A DNA stretch of 64,000 bases from Sphaerimonospora thailandensis (GCF_016863115.1 NZ_BOOG01000025.1:41924-105923), one strand, 5' to 3'. Positions 8,984 to 18,682 are shown, numbered from the stretch's first letter. The notes: generated by a model not told the origin, from the sequence alone. Made by a program: numbers and translations.

Positions 8984-9957
8984 TCGGTACGGCAGGTCCG
9001 CCCGGCCGGCCGCGCATCCCGCTCGGCGACCGGATCGTGGCCGCCGCGTTCACGGTGGGCTGGGCCGTGGTGCGGCACGTGCCGGAGCGGGTGGCCGCGT
9101 GGTTCTTCCGGGTTCTCGCCGATCTCCTGTGGCGCAGACGCGGCACGTCGGTGCTGCGCCTGGAGGCCAACCTGGCCCGGGTGCTCGGCAGGCGCCCTCC
9201 CGGAACCGCCGACGCCGCCGACGCCATCGACCCGGCCGTACGGGCGCTCGCCCGTGCGGGGATGCGGTCATACTTCCGCTACTGGATGGAGCTGTTCCGC
9301 TCCGCCCGCTACGACCGCGAGCGGATCCTGGCGGACACCCGCGCCATCGGGGACGAGGCCATCTTCGACAACCTCGGCCAGGGCCGCGGCGTCGTGCTGG
9401 CGCTGCCCCACACGGGGAACTACGACCTCGCCGGGGCGTGGCTGGTGCACAAGGGCCACCCGTTCACCACCGTCGCCGAGCGGCTGAAGCCCGAGTCGCT
9501 GTTCGACCGGTTCGTCGACTACCGGCAGAAGCTGGGCATGGAGGTGCTGCCGCTCACGGCCAGGGGCGGCGGCAGCGCGATGGCGTTCGGCACGCTCGCC
9601 AAGCGCTTGCGCGACGGCCGCCCCGTGTGCCTGCCCGCCGAGCGCGACCTCACCGCCTCCGGTGTGGAGGTCGAGTTCTTCGGCGCGAAGACCCGCATGG
9701 TCCCCGGCCCGGCGCTGCTGGCGATCCAGACGGGGGCCGCGCTGCTGCCGGCGACGCTGTGGTTCGAGGGCGGCGGCTGGGGCATCCGGATCCACGAGGA
9801 GATCCCGGTGCCCGCCGAGGGCACCAGGCAGGAGAAGGTCACCGTGATGACGCAGACCATGGCGGCCGCCTTCGAGAAGGGCATCGCCGAACACCCGGAG
9901 GACTGGCATATGCTCCAGCGCCTCTGGCTCGACGACCTGGACAAGAGAACGTCATGA
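8980..9957 (+). CDS. Phosphatidylinositol mannoside acyltransferase
   Basis: The 325-residue protein belongs to the lysophospholipid acyltransferase/HtrB-like group, with the catalytic HX4D motif HTGNYD at residues 144-149 and an N-terminal amphipathic or membrane-associating region. The mycobacterial orthologue (Rv2611c, PatA) transfers an acyl chain to the mannose of PIM2 at the inner membrane. The start ATG overlaps the pgsA stop (ATGA), and its own stop overlaps pimA the same way, indicating translational coupling. Confidence 0.92.
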   Translation: MIGTAGPPGRPRIPLGDRIVAAAFTVGWAVVRHVPERVAAWFFRVLADLLWRRRGTSVLRLEANLARVLGRRPPGTADAADAIDPAVRALARAGMRSYFRYWMELFRSARYDRERILADTRAIGDEAIFDNLGQGRGVVLALPHTGNYDLAGAWLVHKGHPFTTVAERLKPESLFDRFVDYRQKLGMEVLPLTARGGGSAMAFGTLAKRLRDGRPVCLPAERDLTASGVEVEFFGAKTRMVPGPALLAIQTGAALLPATLWFEGGGWGIRIHEEIPVPAEGTRQEKVTVMTQTMAAAFEKGIAEHPEDWHMLQRLWLDDLDKRTS

Positions 9958-11084
9958 GGATCGGCATCGTCTGCCCGTACACCTGGGAGGTGCCGGGGGG
10001 CGTGCAGGCCCACATCCGTGACCTCGCCGAGGCCCTCATCGCCGACGGGCACCGGGTGTCCGTGATCGCCCCCGCCGCCGACGACACCGTCCTGCCGCCC
10101 TACGTGACCTCGGCCGGGCGGGCCGTGCCGGTGCCGTACAACGGATCGGTGGCGCGCCTGGCGTTCGGCTTCCTGTCGGCGAACCGGGTGCGCAGGTGGA
10201 TCGGGGAGGGCGGGTTCGACGTACTGCACGTGCATGAGCCGGCCGTCCCCTCACTCGGGGTGCTGGCCTGCTGGGTGGCGCGCGGTCCGATCGTGGCGAC
10301 CTTCCACGCGTCCTACGAGCGCTCCAGGGCGATGTCCGTGGCGGCGCCGATGCTGCAGAGCGCGATGGAGAAGATCACCGCCAGGATCGCGGTGTCCGAC
10401 GCCGCACGCAAGACGCTGGTGGAGCACCTCGGCGGCGACGCCGTGCTGATTCCCAACGGCGTGACCGTGAGCAGGTACGCCGAGGGCGAGCCGCTGCCCG
10501 GCTGGGGTCCCGACGGCGGCGTCATCGGATTCCTCGGCCGGATGGACGAGCCGCGCAAGGGCCTGGCGGTGCTGCTCGAGGCGTTCGAGACGCTCGCGCC
10601 GGAGCGGCCCGGCCTCCGCCTGCTGATCGCCGGTCCCGGCGACCCCGACGACGTGCTCGGCCGGGTGCCCAGGGCCTATCGGGACCGGGTCGGGCTGCTC
10701 GGCATGGTGAGCGAGGCCGACAAGGTGCGCGCCTATCACTCGGTCGACGTCTTCTGCGCGCCCAACCTGGGCGGGGAGAGCTTCGGCATCGTGCTCACCG
10801 AGGCCATGTCCGCCGGGGCGCCGATCCTGGCCAGTGACATCCCCGCCTTCCGACGTGTCCTCGGCGACGGCCAGGCCGGGGCGCTGTTCGCGACCGGCGA
10901 CGCCGCCGCGCTCGCGAAGGAGGCGGCCAGGCTGCTGGACGACCCCGGCCGCCGCGCCAAGCTCTCCGACGAGGCCCGCCACGCGGTGCGCAGGTACGAC
11001 TGGTCGACGGTCGCCCGCGAGGTCGTGCGCGTGTACGAGACCGTGACGCACGCGGCGGCCGGCGTCGAGGAGGACGTCTCGTGA
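9954..11084 (+). CDS. pimA: Phosphatidyl-myo-inositol mannosyltransferase PimA (GT4)
   Basis: The 376-residue GT-B glycosyltransferase starts MRIGIVCPYTWEVPGGVQ, giving the Gly-rich N-terminal loop, and carries the C-terminal E-x7-E segment GGESFGIVLTEAMSAG (about residues 270-287) that binds the nucleotide sugar. It adds the first mannose from GDP-mannose to phosphatidylinositol on the cytoplasmic face. The frame is open further upstream, but the ATGA overlap at 9954 and the family N-terminus fix the start. Confidence 0.95.
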   Translation: MRIGIVCPYTWEVPGGVQAHIRDLAEALIADGHRVSVIAPAADDTVLPPYVTSAGRAVPVPYNGSVARLAFGFLSANRVRRWIGEGGFDVLHVHEPAVPSLGVLACWVARGPIVATFHASYERSRAMSVAAPMLQSAMEKITARIAVSDAARKTLVEHLGGDAVLIPNGVTVSRYAEGEPLPGWGPDGGVIGFLGRMDEPRKGLAVLLEAFETLAPERPGLRLLIAGPGDPDDVLGRVPRAYRDRVGLLGMVSEADKVRAYHSVDVFCAPNLGGESFGIVLTEAMSAGAPILASDIPAFRRVLGDGQAGALFATGDAAALAKEAARLLDDPGRRAKLSDEARHAVRRYDWSTVAREVVRVYETVTHAAAGVEEDVS

Positions 11085-11614
11085 CCACGCTGATCGTGGT
11101 GATCGCGCTCGTCGTGCTCACCGGTGTCTACATCTCCTGGCGTGCCGGGCGGCTGGACCGCCTGCACATCCGGCTGGAGACCGCGCACGCGGCCCTGGAC
11201 GCCGCCCTGCTCCGCCGCGCCGCCGTCTGCCTTGAGTTCGCCGGCTCGCGCATCCTCGACCCCGCGACCTCGCTCGTGCTCGCCGCGGCCGCCCACGAGG
11301 CCCGTACGGCAGGGCCGGACGAGCGGGAGCACGCCGAGAGCGACCTGTCGAAGACACTGCGCGCGGTGGTCGACCAGGAGCGGTTCCGGGAGAAGCTGGC
11401 CGAGCACTCGACGGGCGCCGAGCTGCTGACCGAACTGGACAGCGCCGTCGCCAAGGTGGTCTACTCCCGCCGGTTCTACAACAACGCGGTCGCGGTCACC
11501 CGTACGGCACAGCGCCGCTGGCTGGCCCGCACGCTGCGGCTGGCCGGGCACACCGACTACCCCGGCTTCTTCGAGATCGACGACGCCCCGCCCGACTCCC
11601 TGGCCGTCGAGTAG
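11081..11614 (+). CDS. Small membrane-anchored protein of the pimA operon, unknown function
   Basis: The protein has 177 residues: one N-terminal transmembrane helix (about residues 3-20), then a mostly helical soluble part rich in Arg, Leu and Ala. I do not recognise a catalytic motif. GTG 11081 overlaps the pimA stop (GTGA), so it belongs to the PIM operon. In mycobacteria the gene after pimA (Rv2609c) is also a membrane protein, but that one has a Nudix motif not visible here. A scaffold or accessory role in PIM synthesis is possible but unsupported. Confidence 0.8.
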   Translation: MTTLIVVIALVVLTGVYISWRAGRLDRLHIRLETAHAALDAALLRRAAVCLEFAGSRILDPATSLVLAAAAHEARTAGPDEREHAESDLSKTLRAVVDQERFREKLAEHSTGAELLTELDSAVAKVVYSRRFYNNAVAVTRTAQRRWLARTLRLAGHTDYPGFFEIDDAPPDSLAVE

Positions 11615-11633
11615 ATCGACGGCCGTCGTTTTT
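11602..11633 (+). terminator. Rho-independent-type terminator of the PIM operon
   Basis: GGCCGTCGA (11602-11610), a 5-nt loop and TCGACGGCC (11616-11624) form a 9-bp stem that spans the stop codon, followed shortly by five T residues (11629-11633). This is one of the few T-tailed hairpins in the window. Confidence 0.6.
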
Positions 11634-11686
11634 ACCCGGCCGATGGGGGAGATGTGGTGATTCGCCGGTAAGCTCATGGCCCCTGT

Positions 11687-11692
11687 GATAAT
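11687..11692 (+). promoter_or_regulatory. Probable -10 element before the DUF3048 gene
   Basis: GATAAT in the context TGTGATAAT lies 33 bp before the GTG start at 11725. A recognisable -35 is lacking. Confidence 0.35.
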
Positions 11693-11724
11693 CAACACGG
11701 TCCGGTGATCGGGAGGAGTTCACG

Positions 11725-12726
11725 GTGCGGGCAGTGATCCGCTTCACGCTGGCCACGGCGGTGGTGCTCACCGGGGCCGCGTGCTCCTCTGACGACGCAC
11801 CCGGCAATCAGGCGCAGGCGGAGGCGGCCCAGCCGTCCCCGTCCCCGACGCCGCCCCCGGAGCACCCGTTCACCGGCGAACCCGTCGAGCAGCACCGGCC
11901 GGTGCTCGCCGTGAAGATCGAGAACACCTCCGCGGGCAAACCGCAGATGGGCGTGCGCAGCGCCGACATCGTCTATGTCGAGCAGGTCGAGGGCGGGCTG
12001 ACCCGGCTCATGGCGATCTTCTCCTCGAAGCTGCCCGCCAAGGTCGGCCCGGTACGCAGCGCCCGCATCTCGGACCTGCACATCATCCCGATGTTCGGCA
12101 AGCCGGCCTTCGCCTACTCCGGCGTGCAGAGCAAGATGATCCCGTTCGTCCGGGAGGCCCCGCTGTTCGACGCCTCCGACAGCAGCATGCCCGGGGCATA
12201 CTTCCGGGAACCCGGCCGTTACGCGCCCTACAACCTGTTCGCGACGCCGAAGAAGCTGCTGGCGAACGCGCCGCGGGCGAGCAAGGCCGCCGACATCGGC
12301 TTCACGTTCTCCGACGAACCGCCCCCCGGGGGCACCCCGCAGAAGAAGGTGTCGGTCAGGTACCCGGCCGCCCGGTTCACCTTCGCCTGGTCAAAGAAGC
12401 ACAAGCGCTGGCTCGTCACGCAGGACGACAAGAAGGACATGGCGGCGGAGGGCGGCCAGCTGGGCGCGCCCACCGTCGTCATCCAGTGGGTCAAGACCGA
12501 GCGTTCCCAGTTCCACGACTTCACCGGCAGCTACACCCCGCTCGTCCACACCGTGGGCAAGGGCACCGGAGTGGTGCTGCGGGACGGCCAGGCATACCGG
12601 GTGCGCTGGTCGCGGCCCTCGGAGAAGGAGGGCACGACCTACACGACGGCCGACGGCAGCCCGATGCCGTTCGCCCGCGGCCAGGTCTGGGTGGTGCTCG
12701 CCAGCAAGAAGCCCGTCGCACCCTGA
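11725..12726 (+). CDS. DUF3048 (YerB-like) lipoprotein
   Basis: The 333-residue protein has a lipoprotein signal: short basic start, hydrophobic core and lipobox LTGAAC with Cys at residue 20, then a Pro/Ser-rich linker. The mature part shows the DUF3048 features RPVLAVKIENT, GVRSADIVYVEQVEGGLTR and GPVRSARISD. It should be tethered to the outer face of the membrane. The family (YerB in Bacillus) has no firm function. GTG at 11725 has GGGAGGAG upstream. It has its own -10 and is flanked by hairpins, so it is probably monocistronic. Confidence 0.88.
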   Translation: MRAVIRFTLATAVVLTGAACSSDDAPGNQAQAEAAQPSPSPTPPPEHPFTGEPVEQHRPVLAVKIENTSAGKPQMGVRSADIVYVEQVEGGLTRLMAIFSSKLPAKVGPVRSARISDLHIIPMFGKPAFAYSGVQSKMIPFVREAPLFDASDSSMPGAYFREPGRYAPYNLFATPKKLLANAPRASKAADIGFTFSDEPPPGGTPQKKVSVRYPAARFTFAWSKKHKRWLVTQDDKKDMAAEGGQLGAPTVVIQWVKTERSQFHDFTGSYTPLVHTVGKGTGVVLRDGQAYRVRWSRPSEKEGTTYTTADGSPMPFARGQVWVVLASKKPVAP

Positions 12727-12729
12727 CCT

Positions 12730-12751
12730 GCCGTACCGCGACCCGTACGGC
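12730..12751 (+). terminator. Hairpin after the DUF3048 gene
   Basis: GCCGTAC and GTACGGC form a 7-bp stem with an 8-nt loop starting 4 bp after the stop. No T-run. Confidence 0.35.
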
Positions 12752-12819
12752 GGCGCGGTTGTACGGACCGCACGAAAAGCGTGATCGAATTGGCCGGGGT
12801 GGAGCATCCGGATGACGGC

Positions 12820-12847
12820 GTAACAGCTGACGGACAAGACCTAACAT
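12820..12847 (+). promoter_or_regulatory. Possible pdxST promoter
   Basis: GTAACA and TAACAT are separated by 16 bp, with the -10 about 36 bp before the pdxS start. The match to consensus is moderate. Confidence 0.3.
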
Positions 12848-12883
12848 GGAGTGGAATCCGTCGCCCCATCGTGAGGTAGGACC

Positions 12884-13816
12884 GTGTCCAGCAGCGCCCC
12901 CGAAGTCAACGAGGCCCCAGAAGCCAACGAGACCACCGCCGTCGGCACCGCGCGCGTAAAGCGCGGCATGGCCGAGATGCTCAAGGGCGGGGTGATCATG
13001 GACGTCGTCACCCCCGATCAGGCCAAGATCGCCGAGGACGCCGGAGCCGTCGCCGTCATGGCGCTGGAGCGCGTCCCCGCCGACATCCGCGCCCAGGGCG
13101 GGGTCTCCCGGATGAGCGACCCCGACATGATCGAGGGCATCATCGGCGCCGTGTCGATCCCCGTCATGGCCAAGGCCAGGATCGGACATTTCGTCGAGGC
13201 CCAGGTGCTGCAGTCGCTGGGCGTCGACTACATCGACGAGTCCGAGGTGCTGACCCCGGCCGACTACGCGAACCACATCGACAAGTGGCGTTTCACCGTC
13301 CCGTTCGTGTGCGGGGCCACCAACCTCGGCGAGGCGCTGCGCCGCATCACCGAGGGCGCCGCGATGATCCGCTCCAAGGGTGAGGCCGGGACCGGCGACG
13401 TGTCCAACGCCGTCACCCACATGCGGACCATCCGGGGCGAGATCAAGCGCCTGTCCTCACTGCCGGAGGATGAGCTGTACGTGGCGGCCAAGGAGCTGCA
13501 GGCGCCGTACGAACTGGTCGCCGAGGTCGCCAAGGCCGGGAAGCTGCCGGTGGTGCTGTTCACCGCGGGCGGCATCGCCACCCCGGCCGACGCCGCCATG
13601 ATGATGCAGCTCGGCGCCGAGGGCGTGTTCGTCGGCTCGGGCATCTTCAAGTCGGGCGACCCGGCCAAGCGCGCCGCCGCGATCGTCAAGGCCACCACGT
13701 TCTACGACGACCCCGACGTGATCGCGAAGGTGTCGCGCGGCCTGGGCGAGGCCATGGTCGGCATCAACGTGGACGAGATCCCCGTCCCGCACCGCCTCGC
13801 CGAGCGTGGCTGGTGA
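12884..13816 (+). CDS. pdxS: Pyridoxal 5'-phosphate synthase, synthase subunit
   Basis: The 310-residue (beta/alpha)8 protein is highly conserved: [17 protein letters not shown] near the N-terminus, [14 protein letters not shown], the catalytic-lysine region MAKARIGHF, and the late GIFKSGDPA. It combines ribose 5-phosphate, glyceraldehyde 3-phosphate and ammonia from PdxT to make PLP. GTG at 12884 follows a GAGGTAGG site. The pdxT start overlaps its stop (GTGA). Confidence 0.97.
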   Translation: MSSSAPEVNEAPEANETTAVGTARVKRGMAEMLKGGVIMDVVTPDQAKIAEDAGAVAVMALERVPADIRAQGGVSRMSDPDMIEGIIGAVSIPVMAKARIGHFVEAQVLQSLGVDYIDESEVLTPADYANHIDKWRFTVPFVCGATNLGEALRRITEGAAMIRSKGEAGTGDVSNAVTHMRTIRGEIKRLSSLPEDELYVAAKELQAPYELVAEVAKAGKLPVVLFTAGGIATPADAAMMMQLGAEGVFVGSGIFKSGDPAKRAAAIVKATTFYDDPDVIAKVSRGLGEAMVGINVDEIPVPHRLAERGW

Positions 13817-14385
13817 AGATCGGCGTGCTCGCTCTCCAGGGCGACGTGCGCGAGCACGTCCACGCCCTGGAGGCCTGCGGCGCCCGCGCGAGCGCGGTGC
13901 GCCGCCAGGAGGAGCTCGACGAGGTCGACGGCCTGGTCATCCCCGGCGGGGAGTCCACCACGATGTGGAAGCTCGCCGTCGCGTTCGAACTGCTCGAACC
14001 GCTCCGGCTGCGGATCAAGGAGGGCATGCCCGCCTACGGCTCCTGCGCCGGGATGATCATGCTGGCCGACCGCGTCGAGGGCGGCACCGAGGGCCAGCAG
14101 ACGCTCGGCGGGATCGACATGGTGGTGCGCCGCAACGCCTTCGGCCGCCAGGTCGACTCCTTCGAGACCGACCTCGACTTCGCCGGGCGCGGGGCGGTCC
14201 GGGCGGTGTTCATCCGCGCGCCGTGGGTCGAGTCGGTCGGTACGGATGTGAAGGTGCTCTGCCGGACGGGGAGTAGGATCGTCGCGGTCCGGCAGGGACC
14301 TCTGCTCGCGACGTCCTTCCACCCGGAGTTGACCGGCGACGCGCGGGTGCATTCGTACTTTGTCGAAATGGTGAGGGAGCTCTAG
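13813..14385 (+). CDS. pdxT: Pyridoxal 5'-phosphate synthase, glutaminase subunit
   Basis: The 190-residue class I glutaminase has the nucleophile elbow GSCAGMIML (Cys near residue 78), PGGES near residue 47, and the C-terminal His/Glu pair in SFHPEL. It feeds ammonia to the PdxS ring. It starts with GTG overlapping the pdxS stop by GTGA, so subunits are translationally coupled. yebC follows after 3 bp. Confidence 0.97.
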   Translation: MKIGVLALQGDVREHVHALEACGARASAVRRQEELDEVDGLVIPGGESTTMWKLAVAFELLEPLRLRIKEGMPAYGSCAGMIMLADRVEGGTEGQQTLGGIDMVVRRNAFGRQVDSFETDLDFAGRGAVRAVFIRAPWVESVGTDVKVLCRTGSRIVAVRQGPLLATSFHPELTGDARVHSYFVEMVREL

Positions 14386-14388
14386 GCG

Positions 14389-15141
14389 ATGTCCGGCCAC
14401 TCCAAATGGGCGACGACCAAGCACAAGAAGGCCGCGCTTGATTCCAAGCGCGGCAAGCTGTTCGCCAAGCTCATCAAGAACATCGAGGTCGCCGCCAGGA
14501 CCGGTGGCCCCGACCCGGACGGCAACCCGACGCTGTTCGACGCGATCCTCAAGGCCAGGAAGAACTCCGTTCCGATCGAGAACATCGAGCGGGCGCGCAA
14601 GCGCGGCGGCGGACTGGAGGCCGGCGGCGCCGACTGGCAGACCATCATGTACGAGGGGTACGGCCCCGGCGGCGTCGCGATCCTGATCGAATGCCTCACC
14701 GACAACCGCAACCGCGCCGCCTCCGAGGTCCGCGTCGCGCTCACCCGCAACGGCGGATCCCTGGCCGACCCCGGCTCGGTGTCGTACATGTTCAACCGCA
14801 AGGGCGTGGTGATCGTCCCGAAGGGCTCGCTGAGCGAGGACGACGTGCTCGTGGCGGTCCTGGAGGCGGGCGCCGAGGAGGTCAACGACCTCGGTGAGAA
14901 CTTCGAGGTCGTGTCCGAGGCGTCCGACCTGGTCCCGGTGCGCAAGGCGCTGCAGGAGGCCGGCATCGACTACGAGTCGGCCGAGGCGAGCTTCCTGCCG
15001 ACGCTGAACGTGCCGCTCGACGAGGAGGGCGCCCGCAAGGTCTTCCGCCTCGTCGACGCACTCGAGGACAGCGACGACGTGCAGAACGTCTGGGCCAACT
15101 TCGACGTCGGCGACGACATCATGGAGAAGCTCGAAGTCTGA
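14389..15141 (+). CDS. yebC: YebC/TACO1-family protein
   Basis: The 250-residue protein begins [20 protein letters not shown], the invariant N-terminus, and contains [11 protein letters not shown] and LTDNRNR. The family has been called a transcriptional regulator and more recently a translation factor that relieves stalling at proline runs. It is encoded between pdxT and ruvC, the usual actinobacterial position, though here a GNAT gene lies between it and ruvC. It begins 3 bp after the pdxT stop. Confidence 0.95.
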   Translation: MSGHSKWATTKHKKAALDSKRGKLFAKLIKNIEVAARTGGPDPDGNPTLFDAILKARKNSVPIENIERARKRGGGLEAGGADWQTIMYEGYGPGGVAILIECLTDNRNRAASEVRVALTRNGGSLADPGSVSYMFNRKGVVIVPKGSLSEDDVLVAVLEAGAEEVNDLGENFEVVSEASDLVPVRKALQEAGIDYESAEASFLPTLNVPLDEEGARKVFRLVDALEDSDDVQNVWANFDVGDDIMEKLEV

Positions 15142-15147
15142 TACCCG

Positions 15148-15178
15148 TTGGCGGGCCCGGCGCCGGACCACGTAGCAT
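15148..15178 (+). promoter_or_regulatory. Possible promoter of the Eis-like gene
   Basis: TTGGCG (15148-15153) and TAGCAT (15173-15178) are 19 bp apart. The -10 sits 10 bp before a GTG at 15188, which would suit a leaderless message. Confidence 0.3.
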
Positions 15179-16360
15179 GTGCCGCTTGTGGAGATTCGTG
15201 AGCTGAGCCCCGGCGACCTGGACGCGGTCCTCGACAACCGCAAACGTGCATTCGGCCCGATCTCGGCACGGGATGCCGAAATCTGGCGTGAGATGGTCAC
15301 GCCGATGTTGCCGGAGGGGCGCTATCTCGGTGTCTTCGACGGATCGAGGCTGACGGCCACCGCCCGGGTGAACCCGTACACCCAGTGGTGGCACGGGCGG
15401 CCCGTCTCCATGGGCGGCGTCGCGAGCGTGACCGTGGCTCCGGAGGACCGGGGCCGTGGCGTGGGCGGGCGGCTCATGCGCGCCGTCATCGACCGCTGCG
15501 CCGAGTTGGGACACGCCGTCTCCGCGCTCTATCCGGCCACCACGCCGATCTACCGCGGCCTGGGCTGGGAGCACGCCGGCGCGCAGTTCATCGCCACGTC
15601 GCCGGCCGAGGCGCTGCGCACGCTGCGCGGCGGCCATGGGGGCGGGGACGCCAAACTGCGCCGCATGGGCCCGGAAGACGCCGGCGAGCTCAGGTCCGTG
15701 CTGTCCCGGGTCTACGCCGCCACCCGTGCCTGCGGCCCACTGGTCCAGGACGAGCGCACCTGGCGGCTCTGGCTCGCCGACGAGGACGACTTCTGCTACC
15801 TCGCCGACGACGGTTACGTCATCTACCGCTGGAGCGGCAGGGACATCCAGGTGGACAACCTCGTGGCCGGATCGGAGGCCACGGCACGGGCACTGTGGTC
15901 GCTCGTCGGCACCGCCTCCTCGATCGCCGAGTCGGTCAGGGCGTGCGTCGAGCCGTACGACCCGGTCCTGTGGCTGCTGCGGGAGCGGTCGCACGACGAG
16001 GTGACGCAGACCCGATGGATGCTGCGCGTGATCGACCTGCCGGCCGCCGTCGAAGCGCGCGGTTACCCGCCCGGCGTCTCGGTCGACGCCGTCATCGAGG
16101 TCGAGGACCCGCAGCGCCCCGCCAACGCGGGGGTCTGGCGGCTGTGCGTCGAGGCCGGCACGGGCTCCGCCGAACGGCTGGACGGTACGGCTCCGGCCGC
16201 CGCCGCGAGGTTCACCATCGGGAGCATGTCCGCGCTGTTCGCCGGGATCCCGGCGGCCACGCTCCGCCGCACCGGCCGCCTCGCCGGCGGTTCGCCGGAA
16301 ACCGACTCCGCTCTTGACGCGGCCTTCAACTGCTCTGCGTACATGATTGACTACTTCTGA
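15179..16360 (+). CDS. Eis-like GNAT N-acetyltransferase (two GNAT folds plus SCP2-like domain)
   Basis: The 393-residue protein has an acetyl-CoA binding GNAT signature APEDRGRGVGGRLM (about residues 84-98), followed by IYRGLGWEHAG, matching the catalytic-tyrosine region of Eis, and ends MIDYF, giving the C-terminal Phe carboxylate that Eis uses as general base. Mycobacterial Eis acetylates aminoglycosides and protein lysines at several positions; the natural substrate here is unknown. GTG 15179 is used; GTG 15188 is equally plausible. It sits alone between yebC and ruvC, and the ruvC promoter begins inside its last codons. Confidence 0.85.
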   Translation: MPLVEIRELSPGDLDAVLDNRKRAFGPISARDAEIWREMVTPMLPEGRYLGVFDGSRLTATARVNPYTQWWHGRPVSMGGVASVTVAPEDRGRGVGGRLMRAVIDRCAELGHAVSALYPATTPIYRGLGWEHAGAQFIATSPAEALRTLRGGHGGGDAKLRRMGPEDAGELRSVLSRVYAATRACGPLVQDERTWRLWLADEDDFCYLADDGYVIYRWSGRDIQVDNLVAGSEATARALWSLVGTASSIAESVRACVEPYDPVLWLLRERSHDEVTQTRWMLRVIDLPAAVEARGYPPGVSVDAVIEVEDPQRPANAGVWRLCVEAGTGSAERLDGTAPAAAARFTIGSMSALFAGIPAATLRRTGRLAGGSPETDSALDAAFNCSAYMIDYF

Positions 16361-16375
16361 ACCGCGCACGATAGA
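16347..16375 (+). promoter_or_regulatory. ruvCAB promoter
   Basis: TTGACT (16347-16352) and GATAGA (16370-16375) are separated by 17 bp. The -35 lies inside the last codons of the upstream gene. The LexA box begins 10 bp after the -10, at the expected transcription start. Confidence 0.5.
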
Positions 16376-16384
16376 GTGCGATGC

Positions 16385-16398
16385 CGAACATGCGTTCG
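16385..16398. promoter_or_regulatory. LexA (SOS) box
   Basis: CGAACATGCGTTCG is an exact match to the actinobacterial/Gram-positive SOS box CGAAC-N4-GTTCG. It overlaps the predicted start of the ruvCAB transcript, so LexA should block transcription until DNA damage. Confidence 0.85.
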
Positions 16399-16426
16399 GC
16401 GGAGGTGCGAGAGAGGCGGTCGGCGG

Positions 16427-17005
16427 GTGCGGGTGACTGCGCTGCGGGTGCTCGGGGTGGATCCGGGGTTGACCAGATGCGGCCTCGGCGCCGTCGAGGG
16501 CCGCCCCGGGGCGCCGCTGAGCCTCGTGGCCGTCGGTGTGGTGCGCACTCCCGCCGACGACGACATCGGGCCCCGCCTCGTCGCGATCGAGGCCGGGATC
16601 GAGCAGTGGCTGGACGAGGTCCGGCCCGACGCGGTCGCGGTGGAGCGCGTGTTCGCGCAGCACAACGTCCGGACCGTGATGGGCACGGCGCAGGCGGCGG
16701 CGGTGGCGATCGTCTGCGCGGCGCGGCGGGGCCTGCCGGTCGCCCTGCACACCCCCAGCGAGGTCAAGGCGGCGATCACCGGCAACGGCAACGCCGACAA
16801 GAAGCAGGTCGGCGCGATGGTGACCCGCCTGCTGCGGCTCGAGGCCATGCCCCGGCCGGCCGACGCGGCCGACGCGCTCGCGCTGGCCATCTGCCACGTG
16901 TGGCGGGGAGGCGTACAGAACCGCCTGGCCGAGGCGCTCGCGCAGGCCCGTTCTGGTAGGACTGTGCAATCCGGGACCGGGCAGTCGAAGGGAGCGCGGA
17001 GATGA
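16427..17005 (+). CDS. ruvC: Crossover junction endodeoxyribonuclease RuvC
   Basis: The 192-residue enzyme starts with an RNase H-like strand, [11 protein letters not shown] (first catalytic Asp), then [10 protein letters not shown] (catalytic Glu), and [14 protein letters not shown] (C-terminal Asp pair). It cuts Holliday junctions as a dimer. The start is taken at GTG 16427; GTG 16433 fits the family about equally. The gene is the first of ruvCAB, with the ruvA start overlapping its stop (ATGA). Confidence 0.96.
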   Translation: MRVTALRVLGVDPGLTRCGLGAVEGRPGAPLSLVAVGVVRTPADDDIGPRLVAIEAGIEQWLDEVRPDAVAVERVFAQHNVRTVMGTAQAAAVAIVCAARRGLPVALHTPSEVKAAITGNGNADKKQVGAMVTRLLRLEAMPRPADAADALALAICHVWRGGVQNRLAEALAQARSGRTVQSGTGQSKGARR

Positions 17006-17625
17006 TCGCATCCGTGGCGGGGCCGGTGGCGGCGGTCGGGCCGGACCACGCGGTGATCGAGGTGGGCGGCGTGGGCGTGCTCGTGCACTGCACGCCGGGG
17101 ACGCTGGCGGGCCTGCGCCTCGGAGAGCCCGCGCGGCTGTCCACCACGCTGGTCGTGCGCGAGGACTCGCTCACGCTGTACGGCTTCGCCACCGACGACG
17201 AGCGCAGGGTTTTCGAGATGCTGCAGACGGCGAGCGGCGTCGGGCCGCGACTCGCCCTGGCCATGCTCGCGGTGCATGCCCCTGACGCCCTCCGGGTCGC
17301 CGTGGCGGGCGGCGACCTGAAGGCGCTGACCATGGTGCCGGGCATCGGCCAGAAGGGAGCCCAGCGCATCGTGCTCGAGCTCAAAGACCGGCTCGGCGTC
17401 CCCGAAGGGGCGCTCACCGCTGCCGCCCATGGCGGCGGAACCGGCGGGGCCCCATGGCGAGAGCAGGTCCACTCGGGGCTGGTCGGGCTCGGCTACTCGG
17501 CCAAGGACGCCGACGAGGCGGTGGCCGCCGTGGCGCCCGAGGCCGAGTCCGCTGCGGCCGCGGGGCGCGCTCCCGACGTCGCCGCGCTGCTGAAGTCCGC
17601 CCTCCGTGCCCTGAGCGTCAGGTGA
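17002..17625 (+). CDS. ruvA: Holliday junction branch migration protein RuvA
   Basis: The 207-residue protein has the OB-fold N-terminus (MIASVAGPV), the tandem helix-hairpin-helix segments around [14 protein letters not shown] and [18 protein letters not shown], and the C-terminal RuvB-contacting domain after a flexible Gly/Ala linker. The tetramer holds the four-way junction. Start overlaps ruvC by ATGA; ruvB follows after 7 bp. Confidence 0.97.
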   Translation: MIASVAGPVAAVGPDHAVIEVGGVGVLVHCTPGTLAGLRLGEPARLSTTLVVREDSLTLYGFATDDERRVFEMLQTASGVGPRLALAMLAVHAPDALRVAVAGGDLKALTMVPGIGQKGAQRIVLELKDRLGVPEGALTAAAHGGGTGGAPWREQVHSGLVGLGYSAKDADEAVAAVAPEAESAAAAGRAPDVAALLKSALRALSVR

Positions 17626-17632
17626 GGCGTCC

Positions 17633-18682
17633 ATGAGCATCGAGCGTGATCTCGTTTCCCCGGAGCCCGAGGGCGATGAGCGGCTGATCGAGGCGGCGCT
17701 GCGCCCCAAGCGCCTCGACGAGTTCATCGGGCAGGGCCGGGTCCGCGAGCAGTTGTCGCTGGTGCTGGAGAGCGCGCTGCGCCGCAGCCGGCCGCCGGAC
17801 CACGTGCTGATGAGCGGGGGACCCGGGCTGGGGAAGACGACGCTCGCCATGATCATCGCGGCCGAGCTGGGGGCGCCGCTCCGGATGACCTCGGGACCGG
17901 CGCTGGAACGCGCGGGCGACCTCGCCGCGATCCTCTCCACCCTGTCGGAGGGCGAGGTGCTGTTCGTCGACGAGATCCACCGCATGGCCAGGCCGGCCGA
18001 GGAGATGCTCTATCTCGCGATGGAGGACTTCCGGGTCGACATCGTCGTCGGCAAGGGGCCGGGGGCGACCTCGATCCCGCTGGACATCGCACCGTTCACA
18101 CTGGTGGGAGCGACGACACGGGCCGGGCTGCTGCCCGCGCCGCTGCGCGACCGGTTCGGCTTCACCGCGCACATGGACTTCTACGAGGTGGACGAGCTCG
18201 AACGGGTGCTGCACCGCTCGGCCCGGTTGCTGTCGGTCGAGCTCCCTCCGGAAGGCGCGCACGAGATCGCCCGCCGGTCCCGCGGCACGCCCCGGATCGC
18301 CAACCGGCTGCTGCGGAGGGTGCGCGACTTCGCCGAGGTGCGGGTGGAGGGTGTGATCACCCGGGATGTCGCCGCCGCCGCGCTCAACCTGTACGAGGTG
18401 GACGCGGAGGGCCTCGACCGGCTCGACCGGGCGGTGCTCGACGCGCTGCTGCGGAAGTTCGGGGGCGGTCCCGTGGGACTGTCCACCCTGGCCGTCGCGG
18501 TGGGGGAGGAGCCGGAGACGGTGGAGGTCGTCGCGGAGCCGTTCCTCGTCCGGCAGGGCCTGCTGGCCCGCACCCCGAGAGGCCGGGTCGCCACCGCGTC
18601 GGCGTGGATGCATCTCGGCCTGACTCCGCCTCCTGACGCCTTCGGCGCCGGAGTGATCCCGGGACTGCTCGACGGCGCCTGA
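17633..18682 (+). CDS. ruvB: Holliday junction branch migration ATPase RuvB
   Basis: The 349-residue AAA+ motor has Walker [10 protein letters not shown] (residues 62-70), Walker B LFVDEIH (about 112-118), sensor 1 LVGATTRAG and a C-terminal winged-helix domain with the arginine-rich [13 protein letters not shown]. It drives branch migration with RuvA. Last gene of the SOS-controlled ruvCAB set; a 309-bp non-coding stretch follows. Confidence 0.97.
   Translation: MSIERDLVSPEPEGDERLIEAALRPKRLDEFIGQGRVREQLSLVLESALRRSRPPDHVLMSGGPGLGKTTLAMIIAAELGAPLRMTSGPALERAGDLAAILSTLSEGEVLFVDEIHRMARPAEEMLYLAMEDFRVDIVVGKGPGATSIPLDIAPFTLVGATTRAGLLPAPLRDRFGFTAHMDFYEVDELERVLHRSARLLSVELPPEGAHEIARRSRGTPRIANRLLRRVRDFAEVRVEGVITRDVAAAALNLYEVDAEGLDRLDRAVLDALLRKFGGGPVGLSTLAVAVGEEPETVEVVAEPFLVRQGLLARTPRGRVATASAWMHLGLTPPPDAFGAGVIPGLLDGA

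Noticed and set aside
13702..15300. 532-codon minus-strand open frame
   Set aside because: Antisense to pdxS, pdxT and yebC, which are certain.
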